A stretch of 64,000 nt of DNA from Staphylococcus argenteus (GTDB lineage Bacteria > Bacillota > Bacilli > Staphylococcales > Staphylococcaceae). How positions within the stretch are numbered: the first letter of the stretch is position 1; each line of letters begins with the position of its first letter. The notes beneath the pieces were generated by a model. That model searched no databases. It was not told the origin of the DNA and saw nothing but the letters and a program-made list of their open reading frames with translations. Location of the stretch: NCBI RefSeq assembly GCF_000236925.1, contig NC_016941.1:248001-312000 (forward strand), read 5' to 3'. This document shows, one piece after another, positions 17,877 to 28,226 of the stretch. The translations under genes and the position numbers were made by a program.

Positions 17877-18920
17877 GTGAAAGCTTTGAAATTATATGGT
17901 GTGGAAGATTTAAGATATGAGGATTGTGCCAAGCCAGATATTGAGAAATCGAATGATGTCGTTGTTAAAGTCAGAGCAACTGGTATATGTGGTTCAGACA
18001 CATCACGTTATAAAAAGATGGGACCGTATATTAAAGGTATGCCATTTGGTCATGAATTTTCAGGTGTTGTTGAAGCAATTGGTAGTAATGTTACACATGT
18101 AAAAGTTGGTGATAAAGTAACAGGGTGTCCAGCAATACCATGTTATGAATGTGATTATTGTTTGAAAGGTGAATTTTCACGATGTGAACAGCTATATGTC
18201 ATTGGATCTTATGAACCCGGGTCATTTGCTGAGTATGTGAAATTACCTGCACAAAATATTATAAAGGTACCTGAAAATGTTGATTTTATTGAAGCGGCAA
18301 TGATTGAACCTTCAGCAGTTGTAGCGCATGGATTTTATAAGACAAATATAAAACCAGGGATGACAGTTGCAGTGATGGGGTGTGGCAGCATAGGATTGTT
18401 AGCAATTCAATGGGCACGCATTTTTGGTGCTACACATATCATTGCGATAGATATAGATGCACATAAATTAGATATTGCGAAATCATTAGGTGCACATCAA
18501 ACAATTAATTCGAGAGATGTAGATCTTGAGGCATTTATTGAAAATAATTATGCAAACCAAATCGATTTAGCGATAGAATCTTCGGGTGCAAAAGTAACAA
18601 TTGGTCAAATACTGACGTTGCCAAAAAAAGGTGGCGAAGTAGTACTATTAGGCATTCCTTATGATGATATTGATATAGAAAGAGTGTATTTTGAAAAAAT
18701 TCTACGTAACGAATTAACGGTATATGGTTCGTGGAACGCTTTATCTAGCCATTTTCCAGGACGAGAATGGACAGCAACATTAAGTTATATGGCAACGAAA
18801 GATATAAATGTTAAGCCAATAATTTCACATTATTTACCTTTAGAAAAAGGACCAGACACGTTTGATAAGTTAGTAAATAAAAAAGAAACGTTTGATAAAG
18901 TGATGTTTACTATATATTGA
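17877..18920 (+). CDS. Zinc-dependent dehydrogenase, galactitol-1-phosphate 5-dehydrogenase-like
   Basis: A 347-residue zinc MDR enzyme, a paralogue of the gene just upstream. Catalytic ligands are Cys38 (GICGSD), His59 and Glu60; structural zinc ligands are Cys89, Cys92, Cys95 and Cys103; the dinucleotide loop is VMGCGSIG. The glutamate in MIEPSAV near residue 144 fits the GatD branch. The GTG start at 17877 follows GAGGTGAT. It is the last gene of the PTS operon. GatD-like assignment is by motif and synteny; two dehydrogenases in one operon suggest two related polyols or two oxidation steps. Confidence 0.85.
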   Translation: MKALKLYGVEDLRYEDCAKPDIEKSNDVVVKVRATGICGSDTSRYKKMGPYIKGMPFGHEFSGVVEAIGSNVTHVKVGDKVTGCPAIPCYECDYCLKGEFSRCEQLYVIGSYEPGSFAEYVKLPAQNIIKVPENVDFIEAAMIEPSAVVAHGFYKTNIKPGMTVAVMGCGSIGLLAIQWARIFGATHIIAIDIDAHKLDIAKSLGAHQTINSRDVDLEAFIENNYANQIDLAIESSGAKVTIGQILTLPKKGGEVVLLGIPYDDIDIERVYFEKILRNELTVYGSWNALSSHFPGREWTATLSYMATKDINVKPIISHYLPLEKGPDTFDKLVNKKETFDKVMFTIY

Positions 18921-19423
18921 AAAGAATAACTTGATGGATATCTATTTTGTAAGAATTACAGATACGGTATTCAAAGTTCATTTTTTGATTAAGTGTTCAT
19001 TTAAAGTAGCCGATTTACTCGTATAACATATACTTGTGAATCGGTTCATTCTATGTAAAAGAAGCTTTTGAATATGGCGGTTTTCATATTTTAAATACTG
19101 AAAATCGGGTATTGCCGTATAATAAGATAAATTTATTATAATATATGTTAAAATGAAGGCAGTAATAATGATTTTAAAAATAAATACGCATGAGCTTTAT
19201 AAGCAATGTAATATCGTCGGTGTTAATAATTAACTGCACGACATAACAACTTAGAATTGTCAGTTACAAAAATATTATTTTTATCAAAAATTATCACACT
19301 ATTGTGACAACTATTCCCAGTGCGTTTGATTCACACTCGATAAATCATGTACTGAATTAAATCAAGAATAGATAGTGGGTAACATTTGATGAAAAATGAT
19401 GTAATGACAGAATGGAGGACAAC
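18921..19423. other. 503-bp non-coding gap with three symmetric elements
   Basis: Elements seen: an imperfect hairpin at 19010-19044 (CCGATT/AATCGG with inner GTATA/TATAC), a hairpin at 19078-19107 (CGGTTTTCA against TGAAAATCG), and TTATCACACTATTGTGACAA at 19291-19310 (8-bp arms, one mismatch). No ORF with a ribosome-binding site is present. The last element is 115 bp before tarI' and may be a regulator site. The first may end the polyol operon, though no T run follows. Confidence 0.45.
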
Positions 19424-20140
19424 ATGATTTATGCAGGTATTTTAGCAGGAGGCATTGGTTCAAGAATGGGAAATGTCCCATTGCCAAAACAATTTTTGGA
19501 TATCGATAACAAACCGATTTTAATCCATACAATTGAGAAATTTATTTTAGTAAATGACTTTAAAGAGATAATTATTGCGACGCCAGCACAATGGATTTCA
19601 CATACACAAGATATTTTAAAGAAGCATAATATTAATGATGAACGCGTCAAAGTCGTTGCGGGTGGTACAGATCGTAATGAAACAATCATGAATATCATTG
19701 AGCACATACGTAATAATTATAGTATTACTGATGACGATGTGATTGTGACACATGATGCTGTAAGGCCATTTTTAACACAACGCATTATTAAAGAAAATAT
19801 TCAAGTGGCTGTGGAACATGGTGCAGTGGATACAGTGATTGAAGCTATCGACACAATTGTGATGTCTAAAGATAAAGAACATATTCACAGCATTCCAGTG
19901 CGCAATGAAATGTATCAAGGTCAGACACCACAATCTTTTAATATTAAATTGTTACAGGAAAGTTATGATGCCTTAAGTAATGCTCAAAAAGAAATACTTT
20001 CAGACGCATGTAAAATCATTGTTGAATCAGGTCATCCAGTTAAATTAGTACGTGGTGAATTATACAATATTAAAGTGACAACACCTTATGATTTGAAAGT
20101 AGCAAACGCCATTATTCAAGGTGATATTGCCTATGATTAA
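19424..20140 (+). CDS. tarI': Ribitol-5-phosphate cytidylyltransferase, first copy (TarI')
   Basis: A 238-residue IspD/TarI-family nucleotidyltransferase that makes CDP-ribitol from CTP and ribitol-5-phosphate. The CTP-binding loop is [11 protein letters not shown] at the N-terminus, followed by [15 protein letters not shown] lies near residue 108 and a conserved [11 protein letters not shown] near the end. I start at the ATG at 19424, six bases after TGGAGG. It heads tarI'-tarJ'-tarK, a duplicate of tarIJL found 5.3 kb downstream. It overlaps tarJ' by eight bases, implying coupled translation of the two enzymes, which act together. Confidence 0.93.
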   Translation: MIYAGILAGGIGSRMGNVPLPKQFLDIDNKPILIHTIEKFILVNDFKEIIIATPAQWISHTQDILKKHNINDERVKVVAGGTDRNETIMNIIEHIRNNYSITDDDVIVTHDAVRPFLTQRIIKENIQVAVEHGAVDTVIEAIDTIVMSKDKEHIHSIPVRNEMYQGQTPQSFNIKLLQESYDALSNAQKEILSDACKIIVESGHPVKLVRGELYNIKVTTPYDLKVANAIIQGDIAYD

Positions 20141-21158
20141 TCAAGTATATCAACTCGTCGCACCGAGACAATTTGATGTCACTTATAATAATGTTGATAT
20201 CTATGGCAACCACGTCATTGTACGTCCGCTGTACTTGTCAATCTGTGCAGCAGATCAAAGATATTACACAGGTCGTAGAGATGAAAATGTATTGCGCCAA
20301 AAATTGCCAATGTCATTAATTCATGAAGCAGTTGGTGAAGTCGTATTTGATAGTAAAGGATCATTTGAAAAAGGTACGAAAGTAGTTATGGTACCCAATA
20401 CACCTACAGAACAACATAATGTCATAGCTGAAAACTATTTAGCCTCTAGCTATTTTAGATCAAGTGGTTATGATGGTTTTATGCAAGATTATGTAGTCAT
20501 GGCGCATGATCGAGTGGTTCCATTACCTGATGATATTGATTTAAGTACGATTTCGTACTCAGAATTAGTTTCAGTAAGTTATCATGCCATTCAACGATTT
20601 GAGCGTAAATCTATTCCATTGAAAAATAGTTTTGGTATATGGGGCGATGGCAACTTAGGTTATATTACAGCTATTTTGCTTCGTAAGTTATACCCAGAAG
20701 CTAAAATTTATGTATTTGGTAAGACGGACTACAAATTAAGCCATTTTTCGTTTGTAGATGAAGTTTATACAGTAAATCAAATACCACACGATTTAATGAT
20801 TGACCATGCATTTGAATGTGTTGGGGGCAAAGGTAGCCAAGTTGCACTTCAACAAATCGTCGATCACATTTCACCAGAAGGCAGTATTGCTTTATTAGGT
20901 GTGAGTGAATTACCTGTAGAAGTAAATACGCGTTTAGTGCTTGAAAAAGGATTAACGCTAATTGGTAGTAGTCGAAGCGGTTCTAAAGATTTCGAGCAAG
21001 TAGTTGATTTATATCGTAAATATCCAGATATTGTTGAAAAATTAGCGCTGTTAAAAGGACATGAAATCGATGTACGTACGATGCAAGATATCGTTCAAGC
21101 ATTTGAAATGGATTTATCGACATCTTGGGGAAAAACAGTGTTGAAATGGACGATTTAA
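20133..21158 (+). CDS. tarJ': Ribulose-5-phosphate reductase, first copy (TarJ')
   Basis: A 341-residue medium-chain reductase that reduces ribulose-5-phosphate to ribitol-5-phosphate with NADPH, feeding TarI. The cofactor-binding segment is [11 protein letters not shown] near residue 170. The zinc-site region around ICAADQRYY (about residue 35-43), with HE further on, is family-typical for TarJ. The ATG at 20133 overlaps tarI' and has an AAGGTGAT site. It is close to TarJ encoded at 25459-26484 but diverged at many positions, so the duplication is not recent. Confidence 0.93.
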   Translation: MINQVYQLVAPRQFDVTYNNVDIYGNHVIVRPLYLSICAADQRYYTGRRDENVLRQKLPMSLIHEAVGEVVFDSKGSFEKGTKVVMVPNTPTEQHNVIAENYLASSYFRSSGYDGFMQDYVVMAHDRVVPLPDDIDLSTISYSELVSVSYHAIQRFERKSIPLKNSFGIWGDGNLGYITAILLRKLYPEAKIYVFGKTDYKLSHFSFVDEVYTVNQIPHDLMIDHAFECVGGKGSQVALQQIVDHISPEGSIALLGVSELPVEVNTRLVLEKGLTLIGSSRSGSKDFEQVVDLYRKYPDIVEKLALLKGHEIDVRTMQDIVQAFEMDLSTSWGKTVLKWTI

Positions 21159-21179
21159 GAAACCTATGGGGGAATGACA

Positions 21180-22874
21180 ATGACAAAAATAAAACAAGCA
21201 ATACATATTGATAAAATATACTGGGAACGTGTGCAGCTATATATTGAAGGACATAGTGAAGGTATAGATTTTAAAGCTGGACAATTTGTACTAAGAAATT
21301 TAACTGAGACGAAGACATTAGAAGCGAATGAAACAGTTATAGATGGAAATGCATTTAAATGTAGATTTAATGTTGCAATTTTAGACGATGGCTACTATTT
21401 GCCTATGGATAAATATTTATTTATCTACCATGAACAATTAGATTACATTGGACAACTAAATCCAAATATTATTGATCAAGCTTATGCATCTTTAAATGAG
21501 GAACAGATTGAAGAATATGATGAGCTGACGACGCAAAATGGGAAAATCAATTATTTATTAGCTAATGAAGCCAAAGTATTTCGCAAAGGTGGCGTATCAC
21601 AACATACGGTTTACACAATTACTCCAGAAATAGCGAGTGATGTAAATGAATTTGTATTTGATATTCAGATTGCTTTTCCACAAGAAAAATCAGGGATGAT
21701 AGCGACAGGTGCACATTGGATTCATAAACAAGGACATAAAGCATCTTTTGAAAGTCGTAGCTTTTTATTCAAAGCTATTTTCAATATTACAAAATTACTT
21801 CATATTAAAAGAAGTAAGACGATATTATTCACATCAGATTCTAGACCGAATTTGTCTGGGAACTTTAAATATGTATATGATGAATTGCTACGCCAAAAAG
21901 TAGACTATGATTATGATATACAGACCGTATTTAAGGCGAACATTACAGATAGACGTAAATGGAGAGACAAATTTAGATTACCTTATTTACTTGGTAAAGC
22001 AGACTACATCTTTGTTGATGATTTCCATCCGTTGATTTATACCGTGCGTTTTAGACCATCACAAGAAATTATTCAAGTTTGGCATGCCGTTGGTGCTTTT
22101 AAAACGGTAGGATTCAGTCGTACGGGTAAAAAAGGTGGGCCATTTATCGATTCATTAAATCATCGTAGCTACACAAAAGCATATGTATCTTCAGAAACGG
22201 ACATTCCATTTTATGCTGAAGCATTCGGTATTAAAGAAGAAAATGTGGTGCCGACAGGTGTACCACGTACAGACGTATTGTTTGATGAAGCGTATGCGAA
22301 ACAAATTAGGCAAGAAATGGAAGAAGAATTGCCTATTATTAAAGGTAAGAAAGTTATTCTTTTCGCACCAACATTTAGAGGTAGTGGTCATGGTACAGCA
22401 CACTATCCATTTTTCAAAATAGATTTTGAACGATTAGCAAGATACTGTGAGAAAAATAATGCAATCGTATTATTTAAAATGCATCCATTTGTTAAAAATA
22501 GGTTGAATATTTCACGAGCACATCGTGAATACTTTGTAGATGTCTCAGATTATCGAGAAGTTAACGATATACTCTTTGTCACAGATTTATTAATTAGTGA
22601 CTATTCATCTTTAATATACGAATATGCAGTATTTAAAAAGCCAATGATTTTCTATGCGTTTGATTTAGAAGATTATATTACGACGCGTGACTTCTATGAA
22701 CCATATGAATCGTTTGTTCCAGGTAAAATTGTGCAATCATTTGATGAATTGATGGATGCTTTAAATAATGAAGATTATGAAGCTGAAAAGGTTGTACCAT
22801 TCTTGGATAAACATTTTAAATATCAAGATGGTCGCTCAAGTGAACGTTTAGTCAAAGACTTATTCAGACGCTAA
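21180..22874 (+). CDS. tarK: Poly(ribitol-phosphate) polymerase TarK (TarL')
   Basis: A 564-residue CDP-glycerol/ribitol phosphotransferase (TagF/TarL family) that elongates wall teichoic acid at the inner face of the membrane. Residues 1-~230 form the accessory N-terminal domain; the C-terminal ~330 hold the GT-B-like polymerase with VWHAVGAFK, SRTGKKGGP, FAPTFRGSG and SDYSSLIYEY. I start at the ATG at 21180, six bases after GGGGGAA. In S. aureus this copy is TarK, reported to be repressed through agr and to make a shorter polymer than TarL. Its 3' half is nearly identical to tarL, while the N-terminal half is much more diverged. Confidence 0.92.
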   Translation: MTKIKQAIHIDKIYWERVQLYIEGHSEGIDFKAGQFVLRNLTETKTLEANETVIDGNAFKCRFNVAILDDGYYLPMDKYLFIYHEQLDYIGQLNPNIIDQAYASLNEEQIEEYDELTTQNGKINYLLANEAKVFRKGGVSQHTVYTITPEIASDVNEFVFDIQIAFPQEKSGMIATGAHWIHKQGHKASFESRSFLFKAIFNITKLLHIKRSKTILFTSDSRPNLSGNFKYVYDELLRQKVDYDYDIQTVFKANITDRRKWRDKFRLPYLLGKADYIFVDDFHPLIYTVRFRPSQEIIQVWHAVGAFKTVGFSRTGKKGGPFIDSLNHRSYTKAYVSSETDIPFYAEAFGIKEENVVPTGVPRTDVLFDEAYAKQIRQEMEEELPIIKGKKVILFAPTFRGSGHGTAHYPFFKIDFERLARYCEKNNAIVLFKMHPFVKNRLNISRAHREYFVDVSDYREVNDILFVTDLLISDYSSLIYEYAVFKKPMIFYAFDLEDYITTRDFYEPYESFVPGKIVQSFDELMDALNNEDYEAEKVVPFLDKHFKYQDGRSSERLVKDLFRR

Positions 22875-23080
22875 TGAAAATATGGCAAGTTATAAATAAG
22901 ATAAAGTACATGTGAAAGTAAAGTAAATGATATTTACTTAAAGAAAGTAGCATATATCAATCGTTGGGCTGAGGCGAATGTAATAATGCAACAATAAGTA
23001 ATATCGTTCGAAAATGTCACAAATACTTTCGGATGTATTAAAGGAAAACTTGTCGATATAACATTTAAAGTAAAAAAATT

Positions 23081-23141
23081 AAATCGTTATCTAGTTCATT
23101 TTTGTATAGACATATACTTTATGAATGGATAACGATTTTTT
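23081..23141 (+). terminator. Terminator of the tarI'J'K operon
   Basis: AAATCGTTATC (23081-23091) pairs with GATAACGATTT (23128-23138), with further inner GTATA/TATAC pairing. T residues follow. The 22875-23302 gap otherwise holds only the presumed tarF promoter (a TATAAT-like box near 23177) and no gene. Confidence 0.85.
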
Positions 23142-23302
23142 GTTATGTTAAAGTGAAACATTAATCATGTATTTCGTATAATTTATAGCGACGAGTGTAA
23201 TGGTTAAAGGAATCTTATAATGAAATGCTATAATAAGCATGATTGCAACAGGTTTTCATATACGTATTAATATTATTAACAAAGACACGTCGGAGGTACG
23301 AC

Positions 23303-24472
23303 ATGATTAAAACTACAATTAAAAAAATGATTGAACGTTGTATACATACGAGTTTTAAATTACTATCAAAATTGCCAAATAAAAATCTAATTTATTTTGA
23401 AAGCTTTCATGGTAAACAATATAGTGATAATCCTAAAGCGCTATATGAATATTTAGTTGAACATAGTGACGCGCAATTAGTTTGGGGTGTCAAAAAAGGA
23501 TATGAAAGCATATTCAATCAACACAATATACCCTATGTTACAAAGTTTTCGATGAAATGGTTTTTGACGATGCCAAGAGCGAAAGCGTGGATGATTAATA
23601 CACGCACACCAGATTGGTTATATAAAGGATCTCAAACAACGTATTTACAGACTTGGCACGGTACACCACTGAAGAAGATTGGTTTGGATATTAGTAATGT
23701 TAAAATGCTAGGTACAACAACAACGGCATACCAAGATGGATTTAAAAAGGAAAGTCAACGTTGGGACTACTTAGTATCACCTAATCCGTATTCAACGGAT
23801 ATATTTCAACATGCATTTCGTGTTAACAGAGATAAAATATTGGAAACAGGTTATCCACGTAATGATAAATTAACACATAAACAAAATGATACTGAATATA
23901 TTAATCGTATTAAGACGCGATTAAATATACCTTTAGATAAAAAAATAATTATGTATGCGCCAACTTGGCGTGATGATGAAGCCATTCGAGAAGGTTCATA
24001 TCACTTTAATGTTAACTTTGATATCGAAGCTTTACGTCAAGCGCTGGATGACAATTATGTCATTTTATTACGTATGCATTATTTAGTTGTGACACGTATA
24101 GATGAGCATGATGATTTCGTAAAAGATGTCTCGGATTATGAAGATATTACTGATTTGTATTTGATTAGTGATGCGCTAATTACGGACTATTCATCTGTTA
24201 TGTTTGACTATGGTGTTTTAAAACGTCCACAAATTTTCTATGCTTATGATTTAGAAAAATATGGTGATGAACTTAGAGGATTTTATATGGATTATAAGAA
24301 AGAGTTGCCTGGTCCAATTGTTGAAAATCAAGCAGCACTTATTGAGACATTAAAACATATAGATATAACGGCAAATGATTATGTTGCAGCAAGAACAGCT
24401 TTTTATCAAAAATATTGTTCATTAGAAGATGGACATGCATCGCAGCGAATTTGCCAAACACTTTTTAAGTGA
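23303..24472 (+). CDS. tarF: Teichoic acid glycerol-phosphate transferase TarF
   Basis: A 389-residue CDP-glycerol glycerophosphotransferase that adds glycerol phosphate to the linkage unit (GroP-ManNAc-GlcNAc) before ribitol polymerisation. It has an amphipathic membrane-association segment at the N-terminus and no separate N-terminal domain, unlike TarL. Catalytic-domain motifs are QTWHGTPLKKIG, YAPTWRDD and TDYSSVMFDYG. The ATG at 23303 has CGGAGG six bases upstream; the TTG at 23243 has none. It lies between the two ribitol cassettes, in its own transcription unit. Confidence 0.95.
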   Translation: MIKTTIKKMIERCIHTSFKLLSKLPNKNLIYFESFHGKQYSDNPKALYEYLVEHSDAQLVWGVKKGYESIFNQHNIPYVTKFSMKWFLTMPRAKAWMINTRTPDWLYKGSQTTYLQTWHGTPLKKIGLDISNVKMLGTTTTAYQDGFKKESQRWDYLVSPNPYSTDIFQHAFRVNRDKILETGYPRNDKLTHKQNDTEYINRIKTRLNIPLDKKIIMYAPTWRDDEAIREGSYHFNVNFDIEALRQALDDNYVILLRMHYLVVTRIDEHDDFVKDVSDYEDITDLYLISDALITDYSSVMFDYGVLKRPQIFYAYDLEKYGDELRGFYMDYKKELPGPIVENQAALIETLKHIDITANDYVAARTAFYQKYCSLEDGHASQRICQTLFK

Positions 24473-24749
24473 TTCCGTAAAAAACAATAAAACATTATAA
24501 ATTAATTGGTTTAATGATATAAATAATAAACGAAATGTTTGCTTGTGTGTTATTATTTGTGTATAAAAACGTCTGATATGTTGTAATATAGACTTAAACA
24601 AAATATGCTAAAATATAAGCAAAATGTGTGTAATTTTATATTTTACATTGACGTTTAGAATTTTGATTTTAAAAACGAGTTATCACAAAAAATATGCAAT
24701 GAATTTTAAATAATTAAATATAGATATAGTTGAATGGAGGAAGTATTTT

Positions 24750-25466
24750 ATGAAATACGCTGGTATTCTAGCTGGAGGTATAGGTTCAAGAATGGGTAAT
24801 GTACCCTTACCTAAACAATTTTTAGATTTAGATAACAAACCTATTTTAATCCATACTTTAGAAAAATTTATTTTAATTAATGACTTTGAAAAAATTATTA
24901 TTGCGACACCACAACAATGGATGACGCATACAAAAGATACACTTAGAAAATTCAAAATTTCTGATGAGAGAATTGAAGTGATTCAAGGTGGTAGCGATCG
25001 TAACGATACAATTATGAATATCGTTAAGCACATTGAATCTACAAACGGTGTAAATGAAGATGACGTTATTGTAACGCACGACGCAGTAAGACCATTTTTA
25101 ACGCATCGTATCATTAAAGAAAATATTCAAGCTGCATTAGAGTATGGCGCGGTAGATACAGTTATTGATGCTATCGATACAATTGTTACATCTAAAGATA
25201 ATCAAACAATTGATGCCATTCCAGTGCGTAACGAAATGTATCAAGGTCAAACACCACAATCATTCAATATTAATTTATTAAAAGAAAGCTATGCGCAGTT
25301 AAGTGATGAACAAAAGAGTATCTTATCTGATGCATGTAAAATTATCGTCGAAACAAATAAACCGGTACGTCTTGTAAAAGGTGAATTATATAACATTAAA
25401 GTAACAACACCGTATGATTTAAAAGTAGCTAACGCTATTATTCGAGGTGGTATTGCCGATGATTAA
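24750..25466 (+). CDS. tarI: Ribitol-5-phosphate cytidylyltransferase TarI
   Basis: The second, presumably housekeeping copy of the CDP-ribitol synthase, 238 residues. It has the same [11 protein letters not shown] loop, [15 protein letters not shown] and C-terminal [11 protein letters not shown] as TarI'. The ATG at 24750 follows TGGAGG. It starts the tarI-tarJ-tarL-tarS run and overlaps tarJ by eight bases, exactly as the first copy does, so gene order and junction were kept after duplication. Confidence 0.95.
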   Translation: MKYAGILAGGIGSRMGNVPLPKQFLDLDNKPILIHTLEKFILINDFEKIIIATPQQWMTHTKDTLRKFKISDERIEVIQGGSDRNDTIMNIVKHIESTNGVNEDDVIVTHDAVRPFLTHRIIKENIQAALEYGAVDTVIDAIDTIVTSKDNQTIDAIPVRNEMYQGQTPQSFNINLLKESYAQLSDEQKSILSDACKIIVETNKPVRLVKGELYNIKVTTPYDLKVANAIIRGGIADD

Positions 25467-26484
25467 TCAAGTATATCAATTAGTTGCACCTAGACAATTT
25501 GAAGTTACGTATAACAACGTAGATATTTACAGTGATTATGTCATTGTACGTCCTTTATATATGTCAATTTGTGCTGCCGATCAAAGATACTACACTGGTA
25601 GCCGTGATGAAAATGTCTTATCTCAAAAACTACCAATGTCTTTAATTCATGAAGGTGTAGGCGAAGTAGTATTTGATAGTAAAGGTATATTCAATAAGGG
25701 CACGAAAGTTGTTATGGTACCTAATACGCCAACAGAAACAGACGATGTCATTGCTGAAAACTATTTAAAATCTAGTTATTTCAGATCAAGTGGTCATGAT
25801 GGCTTCATGCAAGATTTCGTGTTGCTAAATCATGATAGAGCTGTACCACTACCCGACGATATTGATTTAAGTATCATTTCATACACAGAACTTGTGACAG
25901 TTAGCCTACATGCCATTCGTCGATTTGAAAAGAAATCAATTTCCAACAAAAATACATTTGGTATTTGGGGAGACGGAAACTTAGGCTATATCACAGCTAT
26001 TTTACTGCGTAAATTATATCCAGAGTCTAAAATTTATGTCTTTGGTAAAACAGATTATAAATTGAGCCATTTCTCATTTGTTGATGATGTCTTCTATATT
26101 AATAAAATACCTGAAGGCTTAACATTTGATCATGCATTTGAATGCGTTGGTGGACGTGGTAGTCAATCGGCAATTAATCAGATGATTGATTACATTTCAC
26201 CTGAAGGCAGCATTGCTTTATTAGGCGTAAGTGAGTTCCCAGTTGAAGTTAATACACGTCTTGTGTTAGAAAAAGGTTTGACATTGATTGGTAGCAGCCG
26301 AAGCGGATCAAAAGATTTCCAAGATGTTGTAGACTTATACATTAAATACCCAGATATCGTAGATAAATTAGCACTGTTAAAAGGGCAAGAATTTGAGATT
26401 GCGACAATTAATGATTTAACAGAAGCTTTTGAAGCAGACTTATCTACATCTTGGGGTAAAACAGTACTTAAATGGATTATGTAA
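25459..26484 (+). CDS. tarJ: Ribulose-5-phosphate reductase TarJ
   Basis: A 341-residue NADPH-dependent reductase making ribitol-5-phosphate. Cofactor motif [11 protein letters not shown] is near residue 170, and ICAADQRYY near residue 35. The ATG at 25459 overlaps the end of tarI and is supported by a GAGGTG site. It forms a complex-like pair with TarI in S. aureus. Compared with TarJ' most substitutions are conservative and scattered. Confidence 0.95.
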   Translation: MINQVYQLVAPRQFEVTYNNVDIYSDYVIVRPLYMSICAADQRYYTGSRDENVLSQKLPMSLIHEGVGEVVFDSKGIFNKGTKVVMVPNTPTETDDVIAENYLKSSYFRSSGHDGFMQDFVLLNHDRAVPLPDDIDLSIISYTELVTVSLHAIRRFEKKSISNKNTFGIWGDGNLGYITAILLRKLYPESKIYVFGKTDYKLSHFSFVDDVFYINKIPEGLTFDHAFECVGGRGSQSAINQMIDYISPEGSIALLGVSEFPVEVNTRLVLEKGLTLIGSSRSGSKDFQDVVDLYIKYPDIVDKLALLKGQEFEIATINDLTEAFEADLSTSWGKTVLKWIM

Positions 26485-26505
26485 ATAGAAAAGGATGAAT
26501 TAACG

Positions 26506-28194
26506 TTGGTTAAAAGTAAGATATATATAGATAAAATCTATTGGGAACGTGTTCAATTATTCGTTGAAGGACATAGTGAAAACCTAGATTTAAAAGATAG
26601 CAATTTTGTATTAAGAAATTTAACTGAGACACGCACAATGAAGGCAAATGATATCAAAGTTGATGGTAATCAATTCGTTTGTCGTTTCAATGTAGCTATC
26701 TTAGACAATGGTTATTACTTACCTGAAGATAAGTATTTATTAGTTAATGAGCAAGAACTTGATTATATAGCACAGTTAAATCCAGATGTGATTAACGATG
26801 CATATCAAAATTTAAAGCCAGAACAAGAAGAACAATACAACGAATTAGAAACACAAAATGGTAAAATCAACTTCTTATTGCAGACTTATCTAAAAGAATT
26901 TAGAAAAGGCGGCGTATCAAAGAAAACGGTTTATACTGTTAAACCTGAGATTTCTAGCGATGTTAATGAATTTGTCCTTGATGTTGTTGTATCAACACCG
27001 GAAGTAAAAAGTATGTTTATCGTTCGTAAATATAAAGAATTACGTAAGTATTTCCGTAAACAATCGTTTAATACAAGACAATTTATTTTTAAGGCGATAT
27101 TTAATACTACTAAATTTTTCCACTTGAAAAAGGGCAATACAGTATTATTCACATCAGACTCTAGACCAACAATGTCTGGGAATTTTGAATACATCTATAA
27201 TGAAATGTTACGTCAAAACCTAGATGAAAAGTATGATATTCACACTGTGTTCAAAGCAAATATTACAGATAGACGTGGTATTATCGACAAATTTAGATTG
27301 CCATATTTGCTTGGTAAAGCAGATTACATTTTTGTTGATGACTTCCATCCGTTGATTTATACAGTGCGTTTCAGACGTTCTCAAGAGGTTATTCAAGTAT
27401 GGCATGCAGTTGGCGCCTTTAAAACAGTCGGCTTTAGCCGTACTGGTAAAAAAGGCGGACCATTCATAGATTCTTTAAATCATCGTAGCTATACAAAAGC
27501 TTATGTATCATCAGAAACCGATATTCCATTTTACGCTGAAGCATTTGGTATAAAAGAGAAAAATGTAGTGCCTACTGGTGTACCTCGTACAGACGTTTTA
27601 TTTGATAAAGCGTATGCGAAACAAATTAGACAAGAGATGGAAGATGAATTACCAATTATTAAAGATAAGAAAGTCATTCTTTTCGCACCAACATTCAGAG
27701 GTAGTGGCCATGGTACAGCACATTATCCATTTTTCAAAATAGATTTTGAACGTTTAGCAAGATACTGTGAGAAAAATAATGCGGTTGTATTATTTAAAAT
27801 GCATCCGTTTGTAAAAAATAGACTTAATATTGCTGACAAGCATAAACAATATTTTGTTGATGTTTCTGACTTTAGAGAAGTTAACGATATACTGTTTATA
27901 ACAGATTTATTAATTAGTGACTATTCATCTTTAATATACGAATATGCAGTATTTAAAAAGCCAATGATTTTCTATGCGTTTGATTTAGAAGATTACATTA
28001 CAACGCGTGATTTCTATGAACCATATGAATCATTTGTTCCAGGAAAAATTGTGCAATCATTTGATGAATTGATGGATGCCCTGGATAATGAAGATTATGA
28101 AGGAGAAAAAGTTATTCCGTTCTTAGATAAACATTTTAAATATCAAGATGGCCGATCAAGTGAACGTTTAGTTAGAAATTTATTTGGTAGCTAA
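26506..28194 (+). CDS. tarL: Poly(ribitol-phosphate) polymerase TarL
   Basis: A 562-residue polymerase that adds the long poly(ribitol-5-phosphate) chain of wall teichoic acid. It starts with TTG at 26506, eight bases after AAGGATGA; no ATG gives the right N-terminus. The N-terminal domain (1-~230) differs clearly from TarK. The catalytic domain carries the same VWHAVGAFK, SRTGKKGGP, FAPTFRGSG and SDYSSLIYEY motifs. It is the main essential-when-late-pathway-active polymerase in S. aureus (established knowledge). tarS follows within 32 bases. Confidence 0.95.
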   Translation: MVKSKIYIDKIYWERVQLFVEGHSENLDLKDSNFVLRNLTETRTMKANDIKVDGNQFVCRFNVAILDNGYYLPEDKYLLVNEQELDYIAQLNPDVINDAYQNLKPEQEEQYNELETQNGKINFLLQTYLKEFRKGGVSKKTVYTVKPEISSDVNEFVLDVVVSTPEVKSMFIVRKYKELRKYFRKQSFNTRQFIFKAIFNTTKFFHLKKGNTVLFTSDSRPTMSGNFEYIYNEMLRQNLDEKYDIHTVFKANITDRRGIIDKFRLPYLLGKADYIFVDDFHPLIYTVRFRRSQEVIQVWHAVGAFKTVGFSRTGKKGGPFIDSLNHRSYTKAYVSSETDIPFYAEAFGIKEKNVVPTGVPRTDVLFDKAYAKQIRQEMEDELPIIKDKKVILFAPTFRGSGHGTAHYPFFKIDFERLARYCEKNNAVVLFKMHPFVKNRLNIADKHKQYFVDVSDFREVNDILFITDLLISDYSSLIYEYAVFKKPMIFYAFDLEDYITTRDFYEPYESFVPGKIVQSFDELMDALDNEDYEGEKVIPFLDKHFKYQDGRSSERLVRNLFGS

Positions 28195-28226
28195 GTTTAT
28201 ATAGCGGTCACAGTGGGAGAGGTATA

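Noticed and set aside
18921-19423. Possible STAR or other staphylococcal intergenic repeat
   Set aside because: None of the G+C-rich STAR core motif was found here or in the other tar intergenic gaps.
22183-22422. Overlapping ORFs on both strands inside tarK
   Set aside because: Frame shadows of the conserved polymerase gene, rich in Lys/Phe/His, with no start signals.
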